64,000 nucleotides of DNA from Ambrosia x helenae (Eukaryota > Streptophyta > Magnoliopsida > Asterales > Asteraceae), in contig CM061227.1 in the NCBI GenBank assembly GCA_030844895.1, forward strand, positions 79,433,738 to 79,497,737, written 5' to 3'. Each line of letters starts with the position of its first letter. Position 1 is the stretch's first letter. The notes beneath the pieces are model-generated. The model searched no databases. It was not told the origin of the DNA and saw only the letters and a list, made by a program, of their open reading frames with translations. Shown here piece after piece: positions 49,411 through 60,007 of the stretch. The position numbers and the translations under genes were made by a program.

Positions 49411-49929
49411 AGTTGTTCTTTTTTTACTCATAACCTAAAACTTTTTGTCATTTACAACATAACCTCATAATTTTTTTTTTTACTTTCAACTTTGGCCCTT
49501 ATGCTTTTCATCTTTCGAAAACTTTTTGTTTTACGTTTTGTTCTAAATTTTGTGAGTTACACAACGGAATGTGCATGTGTGGTTCAATATTTTTACATCT
49601 ATTTTCTCACGTTTAACAAGTTCGTCCCAGTGCACGGGTCCTAGGTTGGATTAGTTATTCATTTTGTGTTTAAAAGGGGGGGGTTTGTCTTTTGATATTG
49701 GTTAAACATGTGACACCCGTCGATTTACCAGGTCAAAATCCGTACACTTTCTAGTTAACATCATATTTGGTGCACATATTAGATGTCATTTTATATTCAT
49801 AAGTCCCCCGAGAAAGTCTAGCAAGACCCGAACGAGTACATTTTGACCCATTTCAAAGCATTGGTGACGCAAGTTTAAACAATTATTATATTTTTCTAAA
49901 AACATGTATATGTGTTTATTTATTTAATA
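49411..49929. other. Spacer with a degraded Helitron-like end and the start of a possible LTR
   Basis: CCCAGTGCACGGG (49626-49638) followed by CCTAGGTTGGATTAGT resembles a decayed Helitron 3' end, but CTRR reads TTAG. TGTGACACCCGTCGATTTAC near 49711 looks like a Gypsy LTR start. If so, the LTR extends rightwards through 49930-51064 and past 60163, where a GGGGCTATATAAACAAAC promoter occurs (about 60267). No end could be fixed. Confidence 0.35.
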
Positions 49930-50507
49930 CTAGTATTATGCCTGCGCGCTTCGCTGCGCAAATACAATTCTAAAATAACATGACAGCATATTGCATTCTA
50001 ATTTGGCTAAATTGCGTAAAGCGTCTCTTTCTTGCTCTCATTCTCATAAGAGACGGCTTTTGAAAGTAAATTTAAGATTTAACAATCAACATTACAATTC
50101 TTGTTTTTTTTACAACCCACATGTGTTTTTATGTTTATTTTGTTCATACAATCCTTCAAGCTTAACTTTCTTAGTATAATATAATGATTTTAGAATTTAT
50201 ATTTATATTATAGTCATTTTGCAATTGATCTAAACAGTCACTTTGTCTTTTTAATTGAAATCATATAAGGGTGAGGAGCTTCAAAGCAACTCACATGATA
50301 GTAATGAATGTGATAATTCAAATACATTAATAAGTCTCCAAATTGATTATATAGTTATTGTACAAGTGCATAATGCAATAAGGGGTATTATGAGGAACTT
50401 TTACATGACATATCTATGTTAAAGCATGAGTCTCTTGATATCCTATCTTAAAATGGGTGTAAAATTACCTTTCTAGACATGTCTCCTCCTTAATAAGGTA
50501 ACATAGA
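49930..50507 (-). mobile_element. Non-autonomous Helitron, 578 bp
   Basis: On the - strand it begins TCTATGTTACCTTATTAAGG at 50507 and ends with a GC hairpin (TTGCGCAGCGAAGCGCGC) and ATACTAG at 49930. It is flanked by A (5') and T (3'), the required AT insertion site. It shares its 5' terminus with the element at 62910-63531. No protein coding. Confidence 0.85.
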
Positions 50508-50512
50508 TATGT

Positions 50513-50513
<1 letters not shown>

Positions 50514-50553
<40 letters not shown>
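50514..50553. repeat. (AT)n microsatellite
   Basis: About 20 AT units next to the 5' end of the Helitron. Confidence 0.95.
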
Positions 50554-50558
<5 letters not shown>

Positions 50559-51064
50559 GCATGGGAACTCAAATGTGTTTTCTTTTCAAATTGGAATATT
50601 AGGATCATAAAGATTAAGATATTGTTAGTACATTATTTGTGTCTGATGATTATCATTATTTGTCAGAATTGATAGCAAAGGTCAATAGGGAGTTTGTTAG
50701 TGCAAGTTTGTGATCGTTGCTATGCAATTCAGTATATATGTGAATAGTGTTTTGGAACTCCAAAACTATAAAAGAAAACTCCAAATTAAAATCTCCCGGT
50801 AGCGAATAAAGTTCGCATATCGCACCCGATGCGCGTAAAATATATATTTTCACCCAATTGAAGCCTAAATAACTTACCAATACTCAAACTAGTCAACAGT
50901 CAAAGGTATTTGGAAGTCAATTATATATCCGGTATAGCTCGTAAAGAAAGCGCGATAAAACCCAAAAACCCTAACCGAAAGTAGTGAATCCTAACTAGTC
51001 TTTATGAGATATTTTGGCATGGTTGTGGGCCCCACAAAAGGCCATTATGACCGGCCCTAGTAGC
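50554..51064. other. Spacer before the solo LTR, no gene seen
   Basis: AT-rich, non-coding; may be part of an older LTR (see 49411-49929). Its last five bases (51060-51064, GTAGC) are the left target duplication of the solo LTR. Confidence 0.5.
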
Positions 51065-51394
51065 TGTGACAACCTGCATCCTTCACTTTTCATAAATGTG
51101 CATAATTGGTCCCTCAACTATTTCAAAATTTTCATTTTTAATCCTCCTATTTAATAGGACCAAAAGTCACAATTTAATAAAACTTATAATTTTTATAAGT
51201 AAAATATTGCACGTTTTATACTCACATCTACACCCGAGCACGTATGTTTCAAACCTTGATACTCAAAAACCTTAATTTTCGGTCATTAAACAACTTAGAA
51301 ACCAAAGGAAACAAGTCCGGAACTTAAAATTGATTAAATTAGAAAATTTGATTTTTTTAGTTCTCGCGGTTTGCGAAGACTGTCAAATAGTCAA

Positions 51395-51590
51395 AGTCCT
51401 GGTCAAATTCCTAGTCAAAGTCTTAGTCAAAAAGTCAAAGTCCTAGTCAAAGACCGAGTCAAAGTCCTAGTCAAAGTCCTGGTCAAAGTCCTAGTCAAAC
51501 AGTCAAAGTCCTAGTCAAAGTCCTGGTCAAAGTCCTAGTCAAAGTCTTAGTCAAACAGTCAAAGTCCTAGTCAAATAGTCAATTCATCAT
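51395..51590 (+). repeat. 12-bp tandem repeat AGTCAAAGTCCT
   Basis: About 14 copies of AGTCAAAGTCCT and variants (GGTCAAAGTCCT, AGTCAAACAGTC) inside the solo LTR. Higher-order order of variants suggests stepwise duplication. Confidence 0.9.
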
Positions 51591-52180
51591 AAAACCTTAC
51601 TTTATGGTGTTGACCAATTTTAATGGCTAATTGAATCCAAAACTAGTATAAAAACCCACCTATGACCCATTACACTTGGCATCTCTAAATCGATTGTTTC
51701 AATCTATTAAACTTTCCCTCATACCTTTCTTCTATAGTCTATTACTTCTACAATTGAAGATTTGATTATAAGCTCTTGTAATTGGCGAATCGGAAGCTTG
51801 ATATTCTTTCTTTTTCTGTTTTTTTATTTCTTCAAATTGGACTAGCTACGTTGTTGAGTCTTTTGGATTCGCCTCACATACATTCACAACGCTTAGAGGA
51901 TAATTCAGCTTAGCGAATGTGAGTTTACATAGCCCCTTTTTCTGTTTTACATTTTGGGGTGAAACATGTTTAAACATTTTATACACTATCATTTACTCAT
52001 TCTTACATTGTTGAAACTTGTGATTCAATTACACTATCATTTACTCATTCTATCATTTGACTGTAACAAAAAGACATAGTACAATCATTAACATTGATCA
52101 TGCCGCCTGTTTAGATTATAGCGCTATAGGTCTGACAAACCCATCCCCCGCATAAATTCAGGGATGATCGATAACAGTTA

Positions 52181-52468
52181 CCAGGAGAGATCCTTGGTTC
52201 ATAAGTAACGTCGGCCGTGACCAGGAGAGATCCTTGGTTCATAAGTAACGTCTTGCCTCTTAAATCACCAACGCGTTTTGGGGCTTAATGTTAGTGGATG
52301 AGAGGAGAACTCCATAGTTAAGCGTGCTTAGGTGGGAGCAGTTTCAGGATGGGTGACCTCCTGGGAAGTCTCCACCGGGGCGACCAAAAACAAATCCGTA
52401 AGCTCTGGATGGGCAACCCATCGGGGCAAAGCGGACAATATTGGTGGTGAGAGGGGCCGGATGTTACA
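52181..52468 (+). repeat. Cassandra LTR 1 with 5S-derived region (about 52302-52373)
   Basis: Ends GGATGTTACA. Its 5' end lacks TGTGACACC and instead has a duplicated segment (CCAGGAGAGATCCTTGGTTC at 52181 and again at 52221). The 5S-like part is GAACTCCATAGTTAAGCGTG to GGATGGGTGACCTCCTGGGA. Confidence 0.85.
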
Positions 52469-52551
52469 GATGGTATCGAGCCACTCCTGTGCCGTTCGGG
52501 ATGGTGGGTGCACACCGCATCAGGGGCGATGAGACTCTAACGGGGGGTGAA

Positions 52552-52834
52552 TGTGACACCCCAGGAAAATCCCACATCGGCCGTGGCCAGGAGAGATTCT
52601 TGGTTCATAAGTAATGTTCTGCCTCTTAAATCACCAACGCGTTTTGGGGCTTAATGTTAGTGGATGAGAGGAGAACTCCATAGTTAAGCGTGCTTAGGTG
52701 GGAGCAGTTTCAGGATGGGTGACCTCCTGGGAAGTCTCCACCGGGGCGACCAAAAACAAATCCGTGAGCTCTGGATGGGCAACCCATCGGGGCAAAGCGG
52801 ACAATATTGGTGGTGAGAGGGGCCGGATGTTACA
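52552..52834 (+). repeat. Cassandra LTR 2 with 5S-derived region (about 52671-52737)
   Basis: TGTGACACCCCAGG to GGATGTTACA, 283 bp. The 5S-like part covers the 3' half of 5S rRNA, including the internal promoter boxes (AGTTAAGCGTGC and GGATGGGTGACC). Confidence 0.9.
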
Positions 52835-52945
52835 GATGGTATCAGAGCCACTCCTGTGCCATTCGGGATGGTGGGTGCATACCTCATCAGGGACGATGAG
52901 ACTCTATACCTCATCAGGGACGATGAGACTCTAACATGGGGTGAA

Positions 52946-53227
52946 TGTGACACCCCAGGAAAATCTCACATCGGCCGTGGCCAGGAGAGATCCTTGGTTC
53001 ATAAGTAATGTCTTGTCCCTTAAATCACCAACGCGTTTTAGGCTTAATGCTAGTGGATGAGAGGAGAACTCCACAGTTAAGCGTGCTCAGGTGGGAGTAG
53101 TATCAGGATGGGTGACCTCCTGGGAAGTCTCCACCGGGGCGACCAAAAACAAATCCGTGAGCTCTGGATGGGCAACCCATCAGGGCAAAGCGGACAATAT
53201 TGGTGGTGAGAGGGGCCGGATGTTACA
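52946..53227 (+). repeat. Cassandra LTR 3 with 5S-derived region (about 53064-53131)
   Basis: 282 bp with both termini intact. Its 5S segment (CCACAGTTAAGCGTGCTCAG, GGAGTAGTATCAGGATGG) is closer to canonical plant 5S than the other two. Confidence 0.9.
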
Positions 53228-53344
53228 ATTGCTATACAACATATTGTTTTCAACTATATGCAAAACCTATGTATTCTCACCAACTATTTATAGTTGACCC
53301 CCCATCTTTTCAACTTAACATGTTTCAGGTTTATTTGCTATTGG

Positions 53345-53857
53345 TGTAGGATCGATTTGGCAAATTGTAGGATCGATTTGGAGCTTGAATCTGATTTTGA
53401 TGAAGAACAAGATGAAAATAGGGATGAACACACACTTGAATATGACAATAAAACCCACTAGATTGATAAGCAAAAGATGAATACAATGATAGCCCCAAAT
53501 CTCTCTAGAATGTGTGTTAATCGTAAAACCCTAATCTCTATCTATTTATAGCCCAAACACACTTAGGCTAATTACATTTAGGTCCCTAGGGTTAACAAAC
53601 TTACTAATACAATCACTAAACAAGAAAACCATTTTTCTAAAGTAATAAATATATTTTATCTAAACAAAATATATTTATTATCCATAGCGCCTTTCTTGAT
53701 CATAACTTGAGCTTCACTCATCGATCTATTATCTGGATTTCTCGAGTCGCCTTACGTGTTGACCGCGACTCGTTCGACTTTGACTTTTGTTGACCGAACT
53801 TTGACTTGTTGACTTTAACTTGTTGATAATATTAGACTACCAAATTTAGACCCAACA
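53345..53857 (-). repeat. 3' LTR of the gag-only Copia, with a duplicated terminal 16-mer
   Basis: LTR 53366-53857 (492 bp). Its terminal TGTAGGATCGATTTGG is repeated just outside at 53345-53360, separated by CAAAT. CAAAT also sits next to the 5' LTR at the primer site (59541-59545), hinting at a recombined LTR-PBS-LTR junction. Confidence 0.8.
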
Positions 53858-55582
53858 ATCTCCCCCTTAGTCTAAAGTTATCAATATCTTGTATCATCTT
53901 CAGAATCGTCAATTTCTACATACTGTGATCTTCAATTTAGGAAGCTTCAGTCTCAAATCCAGTACCCAACAATACTCCCCCTAGACTGATGCTTTCCAAA
54001 TTTTCTTTGCTAAAGGTGTTCTTGTCACTTTGCTTTTTGAGAACTTATATCTCACAATCTCCCCCTTTTTGCTTGCATCATCTTTGAAAATCAAGAACAA
54101 ACTTTTTCAACTCTCGGTAGCTTGAGTGGTTTAAAAGACGTAGGAGGAGGATTCCTATCTTGGTGTCTTCTGCAAACTTGAGGAAACAAGTGCTTTGTTT
54201 TGGTATCTTGCTCAACTGATGATCGGCCATCATTGCAGCAAGTAGGCGAAGAAACCTATCCACAATCACTAACACAACTCCGAATTTTCTTTAGACAAAT
54301 TCAACATACAGACAAAACTGTATACATCTGTGGTGTGCAATCAGGTAAGTATCTCAAACGGCTTGAGACACAAATAATGTGACATGGAAGACTTAAAAAC
54401 AACTGTACACAAATAAATATTTTTTTTTTGGATTTTTCGTTTTTTTTAATCCTTTTTTTTAAACAACCATCAACCTTCGAGATATAGAAGAGATCAGATA
54501 TGGGATCACACTAACTTGAAAAGCCTAGCCACGTTTCAACTTTCTTGAGGATAGCTATAACCCAAGAACGATTGTCGGTATGTTTGTCCTCTTAAGTCCA
54601 TGCCTCTCGTCTTTCAACATACGTTTGGTGATGAGATTATCATGTTTTTGGTAATATTGATGAAAATTTTGTGGACCCCACTTGTGCTAGGTATAAGCCT
54701 ACCAATCCTCAAGGTTTATTGAGATATAATGATGAAAGCTTCAGGTCTATGTTTCCATAAGCAGAGAAGATGATCATTATTCCAATCAGATGATGAGAGC
54801 TTCAGGTCTATGTTTCCATAAGCAGAGAAGTTGATCATCTGATTGTTGAGCTATTAATATATATTTGCACGTCACTAACATTGCGTGTCTTTTGGTGCTC
54901 ACTTAATTTGTTGGCCCCGCATTGGTAGCCTGCACTCTTAGGTGTCTTTTGAATATATATGCACAAAAAGTTTCCGTGTCTTTTAATCCCTCAACCTATG
55001 TATGACTGGACTCAGCTTGTGCAGACCTAAAACACAGTGGGAATCCAGCTTTTCATGTAGATTTATTATTATTCACCTTATAGCAGTTTACTCAACTTGA
55101 AGGCTGAACCTACCTGTACATCATTAACTTGTAGTTGTAACGTCCTTCAGATCCTATTCATGTGCAGACATAGACAAGTTAGTTCCTATCATTTCCCATA
55201 TAAGATCAGGATTATTTGCATTAATCACATCTCATGGCCGAGACTATATTTTCATACTCCCCCTAAACTTTTATTTTTGTACAACCCCCTTTTTTGTAAT
55301 TAATTTTTTGTATTTTCTTAAAAAAAATATTTACGAAAAATAAAGTCTTCCACATCAGACACACATAAACATATATCAGCAAGAAAATGAGTGTGTGACA
55401 ACGGTGTCAATTGTGCAATCAGGTTAGATACCATAACTAAACCTGTGAGATTTCCGCTCCAAACCTATTCTTGGAACAACCACTGTTACTAACCGTGTTA
55501 CTAACAGTCCTCCATGGTAGTTCCTGCACTCATAAGTAAATTAATTAGAGAGTGGAACCCAGGCCATCGTGGTCCTGGTTTG
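53858..55582 (-). other. Non-coding 3' interior of the gag-only Copia with several PPT-like runs
   Basis: CTAAGGGGGAGAT (reverse complement of 53858-53870) adjoins the LTR as the PPT. Similar TCCCCCT-type runs recur at about 53970-53985 and 54056-54066. A 60-bp segment (GCTTCAGGTCTATGTTTCC, AAGCAGAGAAG) is directly repeated near 54735-54770 and 54789-54830. No pol motifs are seen. Confidence 0.6.
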
Positions 55583-55861
55583 TCATTTTTCATCAATATA
55601 ACTAACTTCTTGAAACACCATACCTTTTCCCTTATTAGTTTCTTTTTCAACTTTTGGTTTGATTCGCCAAACCTGTGTTGGTTTTAAAAAATTGTTTGTA
55701 AAAGATTTATTTTTTGAAACAATTTTCTGTTTAAGACCTGGAGGAATAGATTGTGGTTTTGATGCTTTGGTCCTTTTCATCTTTGAATCATATGAAACCG
55801 GCTTCATATGTAGAGATCTTGATGGAATATGTGTCATCCTAACATTCAAAGATGTGTGCAT
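55583..55861 (-). pseudogene. Small reading frame following gag
   Basis: A 92-codon frame overlapping the gag stop by 16 bp: basic, with KPVSYDSKMKRTKASKPQ, PTQVWRIKPKVEKE and a stop after FQEVSYIDEK. In complete Copia elements the pol frame would begin near here, but no protease signature (D-S/T-G) is present. It may be a remnant of the gag-pol linker. Confidence 0.35.
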
Positions 55862-58314
55862 TTATCCTTTGATCTGGAGAAGCAATCTGCATTGCCTTTA
55901 CCGTCTGGATTGTGTCGTTCTGGACATTGCTTGAGCACATGACCTTCTTTACCACACATAAAGCAAGCTTTGAATGGCTTTTGATGCTCTATTGTCCCGT
56001 GTGATGCAATTGGGGATGTAGATTGTTTTGAGCTTGATTCGGCTTGTTGAGAATCATTGAGTTTTACATCACCTTTTGACTCTGTGATCTTTAATCCCTT
56101 GTGATTTTCATTAATCACTAATTCATCATCTGAAGTTGAGCAATCTTCTATAAACAGATCTTCTTCCAGTGAATCTTGATGGACTTGATTTGTAGTGTCA
56201 ACTCTATCATCAAGTTCCGACACTGAAGTTTCCGAGTCATTTGAGCTATCCCATTCTCTGGATGAACAAAACTCCGAATCACTTTGTGAATCATCTTTGC
56301 ATGATGTTGACGGAGTAAACTCTGGAATCTCTTCAGTTAAGAACTTTCCAAACCTGTTATTCTCAAGAGCGGGCACAAAAACAGGTGGAGCACAAACAAT
56401 TTTATCATCACAAAATGCAGATTTTAAATCAGCACATTCATGCACAATATCATCATGACAAACATCAGAACATGAGATAGATTTCTGTCTATCACAAACA
56501 TTTACCACACCATTCGAATCAATATTAGGTCTAGGTCCAGTACAGTCATCCAAATTTAAAACAGTTTTAGTCTTTTCATTATTCCAAATAAACCAATTAA
56601 CTGTTGAGTAACTGGCTCCTGGGTGACCCAACCCCAAAGTCTTTCCACCACACCTGTCATCATCTTCAACCTCTGCCTTTTGTGTCACTTCTGCATTGCT
56701 TTTAATCATATTAGTACTAGACTCAGGTTTGACACATTCCTTTTCACACAGATCGTTTTTAGGATGAGGTTTTGGAATTGGTATATATTCGATTTTGCTC
56801 AGGGGTAAAAATAAAGATCTTTCGATCCCATTGTTATCCTTATATCCAATTCCATCTTTAACAAAAGATTGTCTTGAACACTCCACTAGATCAGCTTGAG
56901 CCTTCTTGCTTACATTCCATTTGTCCACAATAATTTGAAAGTGATTTGTTTCGTTTCTTGATTTTTCTAACTTTTCTGTTAAATCATTTATTAAAAAATC
57001 TTTTCTAAGGAAAAATTCTTTAAGAGTTTGCATTTCAGCGAGAGTTGCATTTAACTTTCGTTGATATGCCAACTCATTTTCTTTCATTTCATTGTTGATT
57101 TTTTGAATATCATCTCTTTCTCTTAAAACTTTTCGATTGTGGGACAAACAGTAAGCAACTGCTGTGACACACCTTGGTGTGCACAGTTTTGTTTTAATTT
57201 CAAGAGGAATGCTTTTTACCAGATCCTTCTCCGCATGATCTTTGTTTGATTCCTCATTCACAGCTTTACCTTTTTCATCCACATCCTGCTCTTGGCTCAC
57301 CATGCCCTTGGTACAAATCTTTCCCATAAGATCTTTGTTGTTGTCGACTTTTGCAGTTGCAACTTCTTCACCCCAGTCATAGTCGTCCTCAGTCAATGCC
57401 TTTGGTGCTTGCATTTTAGCAGCCTCATTTTCGTCGGCAACTGCCACTAATCCTTTTGTAGGCTTGATCTCATTTCCAGAATTTGCTGAGAGATTATGAA
57501 GAGTCCCAGCTGAAATAGAGGATGGATTGGAGCTTTTCATGCTTATACGAGCAGTGAAAGCCATTTTTCTAGATATTGATGTTGGTGGACTTGATATTGG
57601 AACGTAACCGACTTGATTCATCTCTCCCTTTGTGACATCATTTTCAAATGACTTTAAGGAATTTATCACATCTGAAAAAGTCATTGGAAAAATCATAAAG
57701 TCCTCTCTGACCGTCATGAATTTCAAGCTCCATTCCTTTGGGAGTGAATTGAACAACTTCTTGATTGAATTGCGGTTGTGAACAGGAATTCCGACTTTCT
57801 TCATTTTTGTGAGCATATTCATGAAACGATCGATGTGACCGCTTAAACTTTCACCACGAATGCTTCCAAACATGTCATACTCCTTTTGAACCATGTCTTG
57901 CTTCTTCTGAATCATGTCCTGATTTCCTTCATAGTAGTCACACAAGGCATACCACAGAGACTGAGTAGTGGTATACTCTTTGAACATGTTAAAAACATCA
58001 TTTGACAGAGCCTTGGTAAGAGCATCGTAGGCTTTGTGATCACGTTGAATCAACTGCTTGTCAAGGTCTGTATAAGTAGTTGGATCAGTGTTGAACACCT
58101 CTCCTACCTCTGTGGTCCTCATTGGGAGGTGTGGTCCGAGTTGAACTGAGGTCCATTGAGTAAAATCATTCACATAATAGAAGGCTTTCATACGGTTCTT
58201 CCAGGTTCCATAATCTTGTGCACCCATTAACTTAGGGATTCGAGTTATGGTTCCAGTTTCCAGTTCAGCTTGGGTTATAGGATTCATGGCTAAGTTATTA
58301 TTATTACCAGCCAT
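55846..58314 (-). CDS. Copia-type Gag polyprotein, 822 codons, intact frame
   Basis: Forms the particle that packages element RNA. ATG at 58314 (MAGNNNNLAMNPITQAELET). N-terminal gag domain of the UBN2/Copia type: YGTWKNRMKAFYYVNDF, DHKAYDALTKALSNDVF, TQSLWYALCDYYEGN, SGHIDRFMNMLTKMKKVGI, KLFNSLPKEWSLKFM (about residues 30-200). A central coiled coil includes ERDDIQKINNEMKENELAYQ and LTEKLEKSRNETNHF (about 395-470). A long acidic Ser/Asp/Glu region follows (about 660-755). The CCHC zinc knuckle is CFMCGKEGHVLKQCP (about 786-800). At more than 800 residues it is long for Copia gag, as in SIRE-type elements. The uninterrupted frame suggests recent activity or purifying selection. Confidence 0.85.
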   Translation of the reverse strand: MAGNNNNLAMNPITQAELETGTITRIPKLMGAQDYGTWKNRMKAFYYVNDFTQWTSVQLGPHLPMRTTEVGEVFNTDPTTYTDLDKQLIQRDHKAYDALTKALSNDVFNMFKEYTTTQSLWYALCDYYEGNQDMIQKKQDMVQKEYDMFGSIRGESLSGHIDRFMNMLTKMKKVGIPVHNRNSIKKLFNSLPKEWSLKFMTVREDFMIFPMTFSDVINSLKSFENDVTKGEMNQVGYVPISSPPTSISRKMAFTARISMKSSNPSSISAGTLHNLSANSGNEIKPTKGLVAVADENEAAKMQAPKALTEDDYDWGEEVATAKVDNNKDLMGKICTKGMVSQEQDVDEKGKAVNEESNKDHAEKDLVKSIPLEIKTKLCTPRCVTAVAYCLSHNRKVLRERDDIQKINNEMKENELAYQRKLNATLAEMQTLKEFFLRKDFLINDLTEKLEKSRNETNHFQIIVDKWNVSKKAQADLVECSRQSFVKDGIGYKDNNGIERSLFLPLSKIEYIPIPKPHPKNDLCEKECVKPESSTNMIKSNAEVTQKAEVEDDDRCGGKTLGLGHPGASYSTVNWFIWNNEKTKTVLNLDDCTGPRPNIDSNGVVNVCDRQKSISCSDVCHDDIVHECADLKSAFCDDKIVCAPPVFVPALENNRFGKFLTEEIPEFTPSTSCKDDSQSDSEFCSSREWDSSNDSETSVSELDDRVDTTNQVHQDSLEEDLFIEDCSTSDDELVINENHKGLKITESKGDVKLNDSQQAESSSKQSTSPIASHGTIEHQKPFKACFMCGKEGHVLKQCPERHNPDGKGNADCFSRSKDKCTHL

Positions 58315-58369
58315 TGATTAAGGTTGATTTTCAGTTTGATGTTATGATTTTAAAGTTTAAAGTCCAATA

Positions 58370-59470
58370 ATAAGTCCACAGTCCTTAAGTGCGCAGTTCT
58401 TAAGCGCGCAGATTTAAGTATGCAGAATTTAAGTATGCAGAAGTTAAGTATGCAGAATTTAAGTATGCAGATTTTAAGTATGCAGAATTTAAGTATGCAG
58501 ATTTAAGTATGCAGAATTTAAGTATGCAGATTTTAAGTATGCAGAATTTAAGTATGCTGAATTTAAGTATGCAGATTTAACGGTTTGTTGATCTGATGGC
58601 ACAAGAAACTTCGGGCAGAATAACGACTAGAACACACAAATAAGTACACTGTGATAAAGCCACAGAAGGCTAAATCACTGTCTCCTAAAGTTTCCTTTGG
58701 TAAGTGCGCAAAAACTCACACAAATCGAAATGCAGCAACCTGAAACAATAGCAAGTACACGGTTAATCCCTTGTCTCCTGATAAGTGCGCAGTCTTTGAC
58801 AAGTACACAGATAACTAGGGTTTCCTTGGTAAGTGCGCAGAAACCCTAGATTAGTACACAAGGACTACACAATTTTCAATAAGTACGCAGAGAACTAGGA
58901 ATTTCTGATTAAGTGCGTAGAAACCCTAGTTAAGTGCGCGGAGACACAAAACAAGAAATAAGTACGCAACTTATGAGTTAAGTGCGCACATCAATACTTG
59001 AGTTAAGTGCACAGAACAAGAAATAAGTATGCAACTTATGAGTTAAGTGCACACAACAAGAAATAAGTATGCAGATTATGAATTAAGTGTACACAGCAAG
59101 AAATAAGTATGCAGAATAAGAAACAAGCGTGTAACTTATGAGTTAAGTGCGCAAATAAGTATGCAGAATAAGAAACAAGCGCGCAATTTATGAGTTAAGT
59201 GCGCAAATAAGTATGCAACTTATGAGTTAAGTGCACACAGCAAGAAATAAGTATGCAGAATAAGAAACAAGTGCGCAACTTATGAGTTAAGTGCGCAAAT
59301 AAGTATGCAACTTGATGAAAAACCCAAAAAACTTTAAACAATCTATAAAATCTTCAAGAAATAAGTATGCATAATAAGAAACAAGTGCGCAACTTATGAG
59401 TTAAGTGCGCAAATAAGTATGCAACTTGATGAAAAACCCAAAAAAACTTTAAACAATCTATAAAATCTTC
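58370..59470 (-). repeat. Leader array of TAAGTATGCA / TAAGTGCGCA motifs
   Basis: Dozens of copies of AAGT(A/G)(T/C)GCA fill 1.1 kb between the primer site and gag. 58410-58580 is a regular 15-16 bp tandem array (AATTTAAGTATGCAG), and 58690-59440 contains dispersed and higher-order copies, including a repeat of about 85 bp (near 59280-59340 and 59370-59440). On the element's own strand the motif reads TGC(A/G)(T/C)ACTTA. Confidence 0.9.
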
Positions 59471-59528
59471 AACAGAATTCAGATTAAACGACGAATTTGT
59501 AGATGGTTAAATCCCAAATTCGAGTCCC

Positions 59529-59541
59529 AAGCTCTGATACC
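59529..59541 (-). other. Primer binding site of the gag-only Copia
   Basis: On the - strand the LTR end CGATCCTACA is followed by ATTTGGTATCAGAGCTTGGG, matching the 3' end of initiator tRNA-Met. Confidence 0.85.
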
Positions 59542-59545
59542 AAAT

Positions 59546-60007
59546 TGTAGGATCGATTTGGAGCTTGAATCTAATTTTGATGAAGAACAAGATGAAAATA
59601 GGGATGACCACACACTTGAATATGACAATAAAACCCACTAGATTGATAAGCAAAAGATGAATACAATGATAGCCCCCAAATCTCTCTAGAATGTGTGTTA
59701 ATCGTAAAACCCTAATCTCTATCTATTTATAGCCCAAACACACTTAGGCTAATTACATTTAGGTCCCTAGGGTTAACAAACTTACTAATACAATCACTAA
59801 ACAAGAAAACCATTTTTCTAAAGTAATAAACATATTTTATCTAAACAAAATATATTTATTATCCATAGTATCTTTCTTGATCATAACTTGAGCTTCACTC
59901 ATCGATCTATTATCTGGATTTCTCGAGTCGCCTGTTGACCGCGACTCGTTCGAGTTTGACTTGTTGACTTTAACTTGTTGATAACATTAGACTACCAAAT
60001 TTAGACC
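59546..60007 (-). repeat. 5' LTR of the gag-only Copia
   Basis: Closely matches 53366-53857. It lacks about 30 bp near 59935 (part of a TTGACTTTGACTTG repeat) and the last 5 bp (CAACA) at its outer end. Confidence 0.85.

Larger units (their letters stand above)
52181..53227 (+). mobile_element. Cassandra TRIM array: three LTRs and two internal domains
   Basis: Cassandra is a small non-autonomous LTR element whose LTR carries 5S rRNA sequence. LTRs at 52181-52468 (5' end rearranged), 52552-52834 and 52946-53227; internal domains at 52469-52551 and 52835-52945. Each internal domain begins with the tRNA-Met primer site (GGTATCAGAGCC; GGTATCGAGCC in the first) and ends with a purine tract (AACGGGGGGTGAA, AACATGGGGTGAA). 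No coding capacity, as expected. Apparent ORFs of 60-90 codons here are repeats of each other and not genes. Confidence 0.9.
53366..60007 (-). mobile_element. Gag-only Ty1/Copia-type element, - strand
   Basis: Reading leftward: 5' LTR (60007-59546), primer site TTGGTATCAGAGC (59541-59529 on the - strand), a repetitive leader (about 59470-58380), gag (58314-55846), about 2 kb of non-coding sequence, PPT (53858-53873) and 3' LTR (53857-53366). The LTRs begin TGTTGGGTC and end CGATCCTACA. No protease, integrase, RT or RNase H is present, so it depends on another element for mobilisation. It is inserted in the solo Gypsy LTR. Confidence 0.85.

Noticed and set aside
51395..51590. CRISPR-like array
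   Set aside because: Direct 12-bp tandem units with no unique spacers, in a plant LTR.
52302..53131. Three 5S rRNA genes
   Set aside because: Only the 3' half of 5S is present in each, embedded in Cassandra LTRs with TG/CA ends, PBS and PPT.
58370..59470. Telomere- or centromere-type satellite
   Set aside because: Bounded exactly by PBS and gag of one retroelement; motif spacing is irregular over most of the region.
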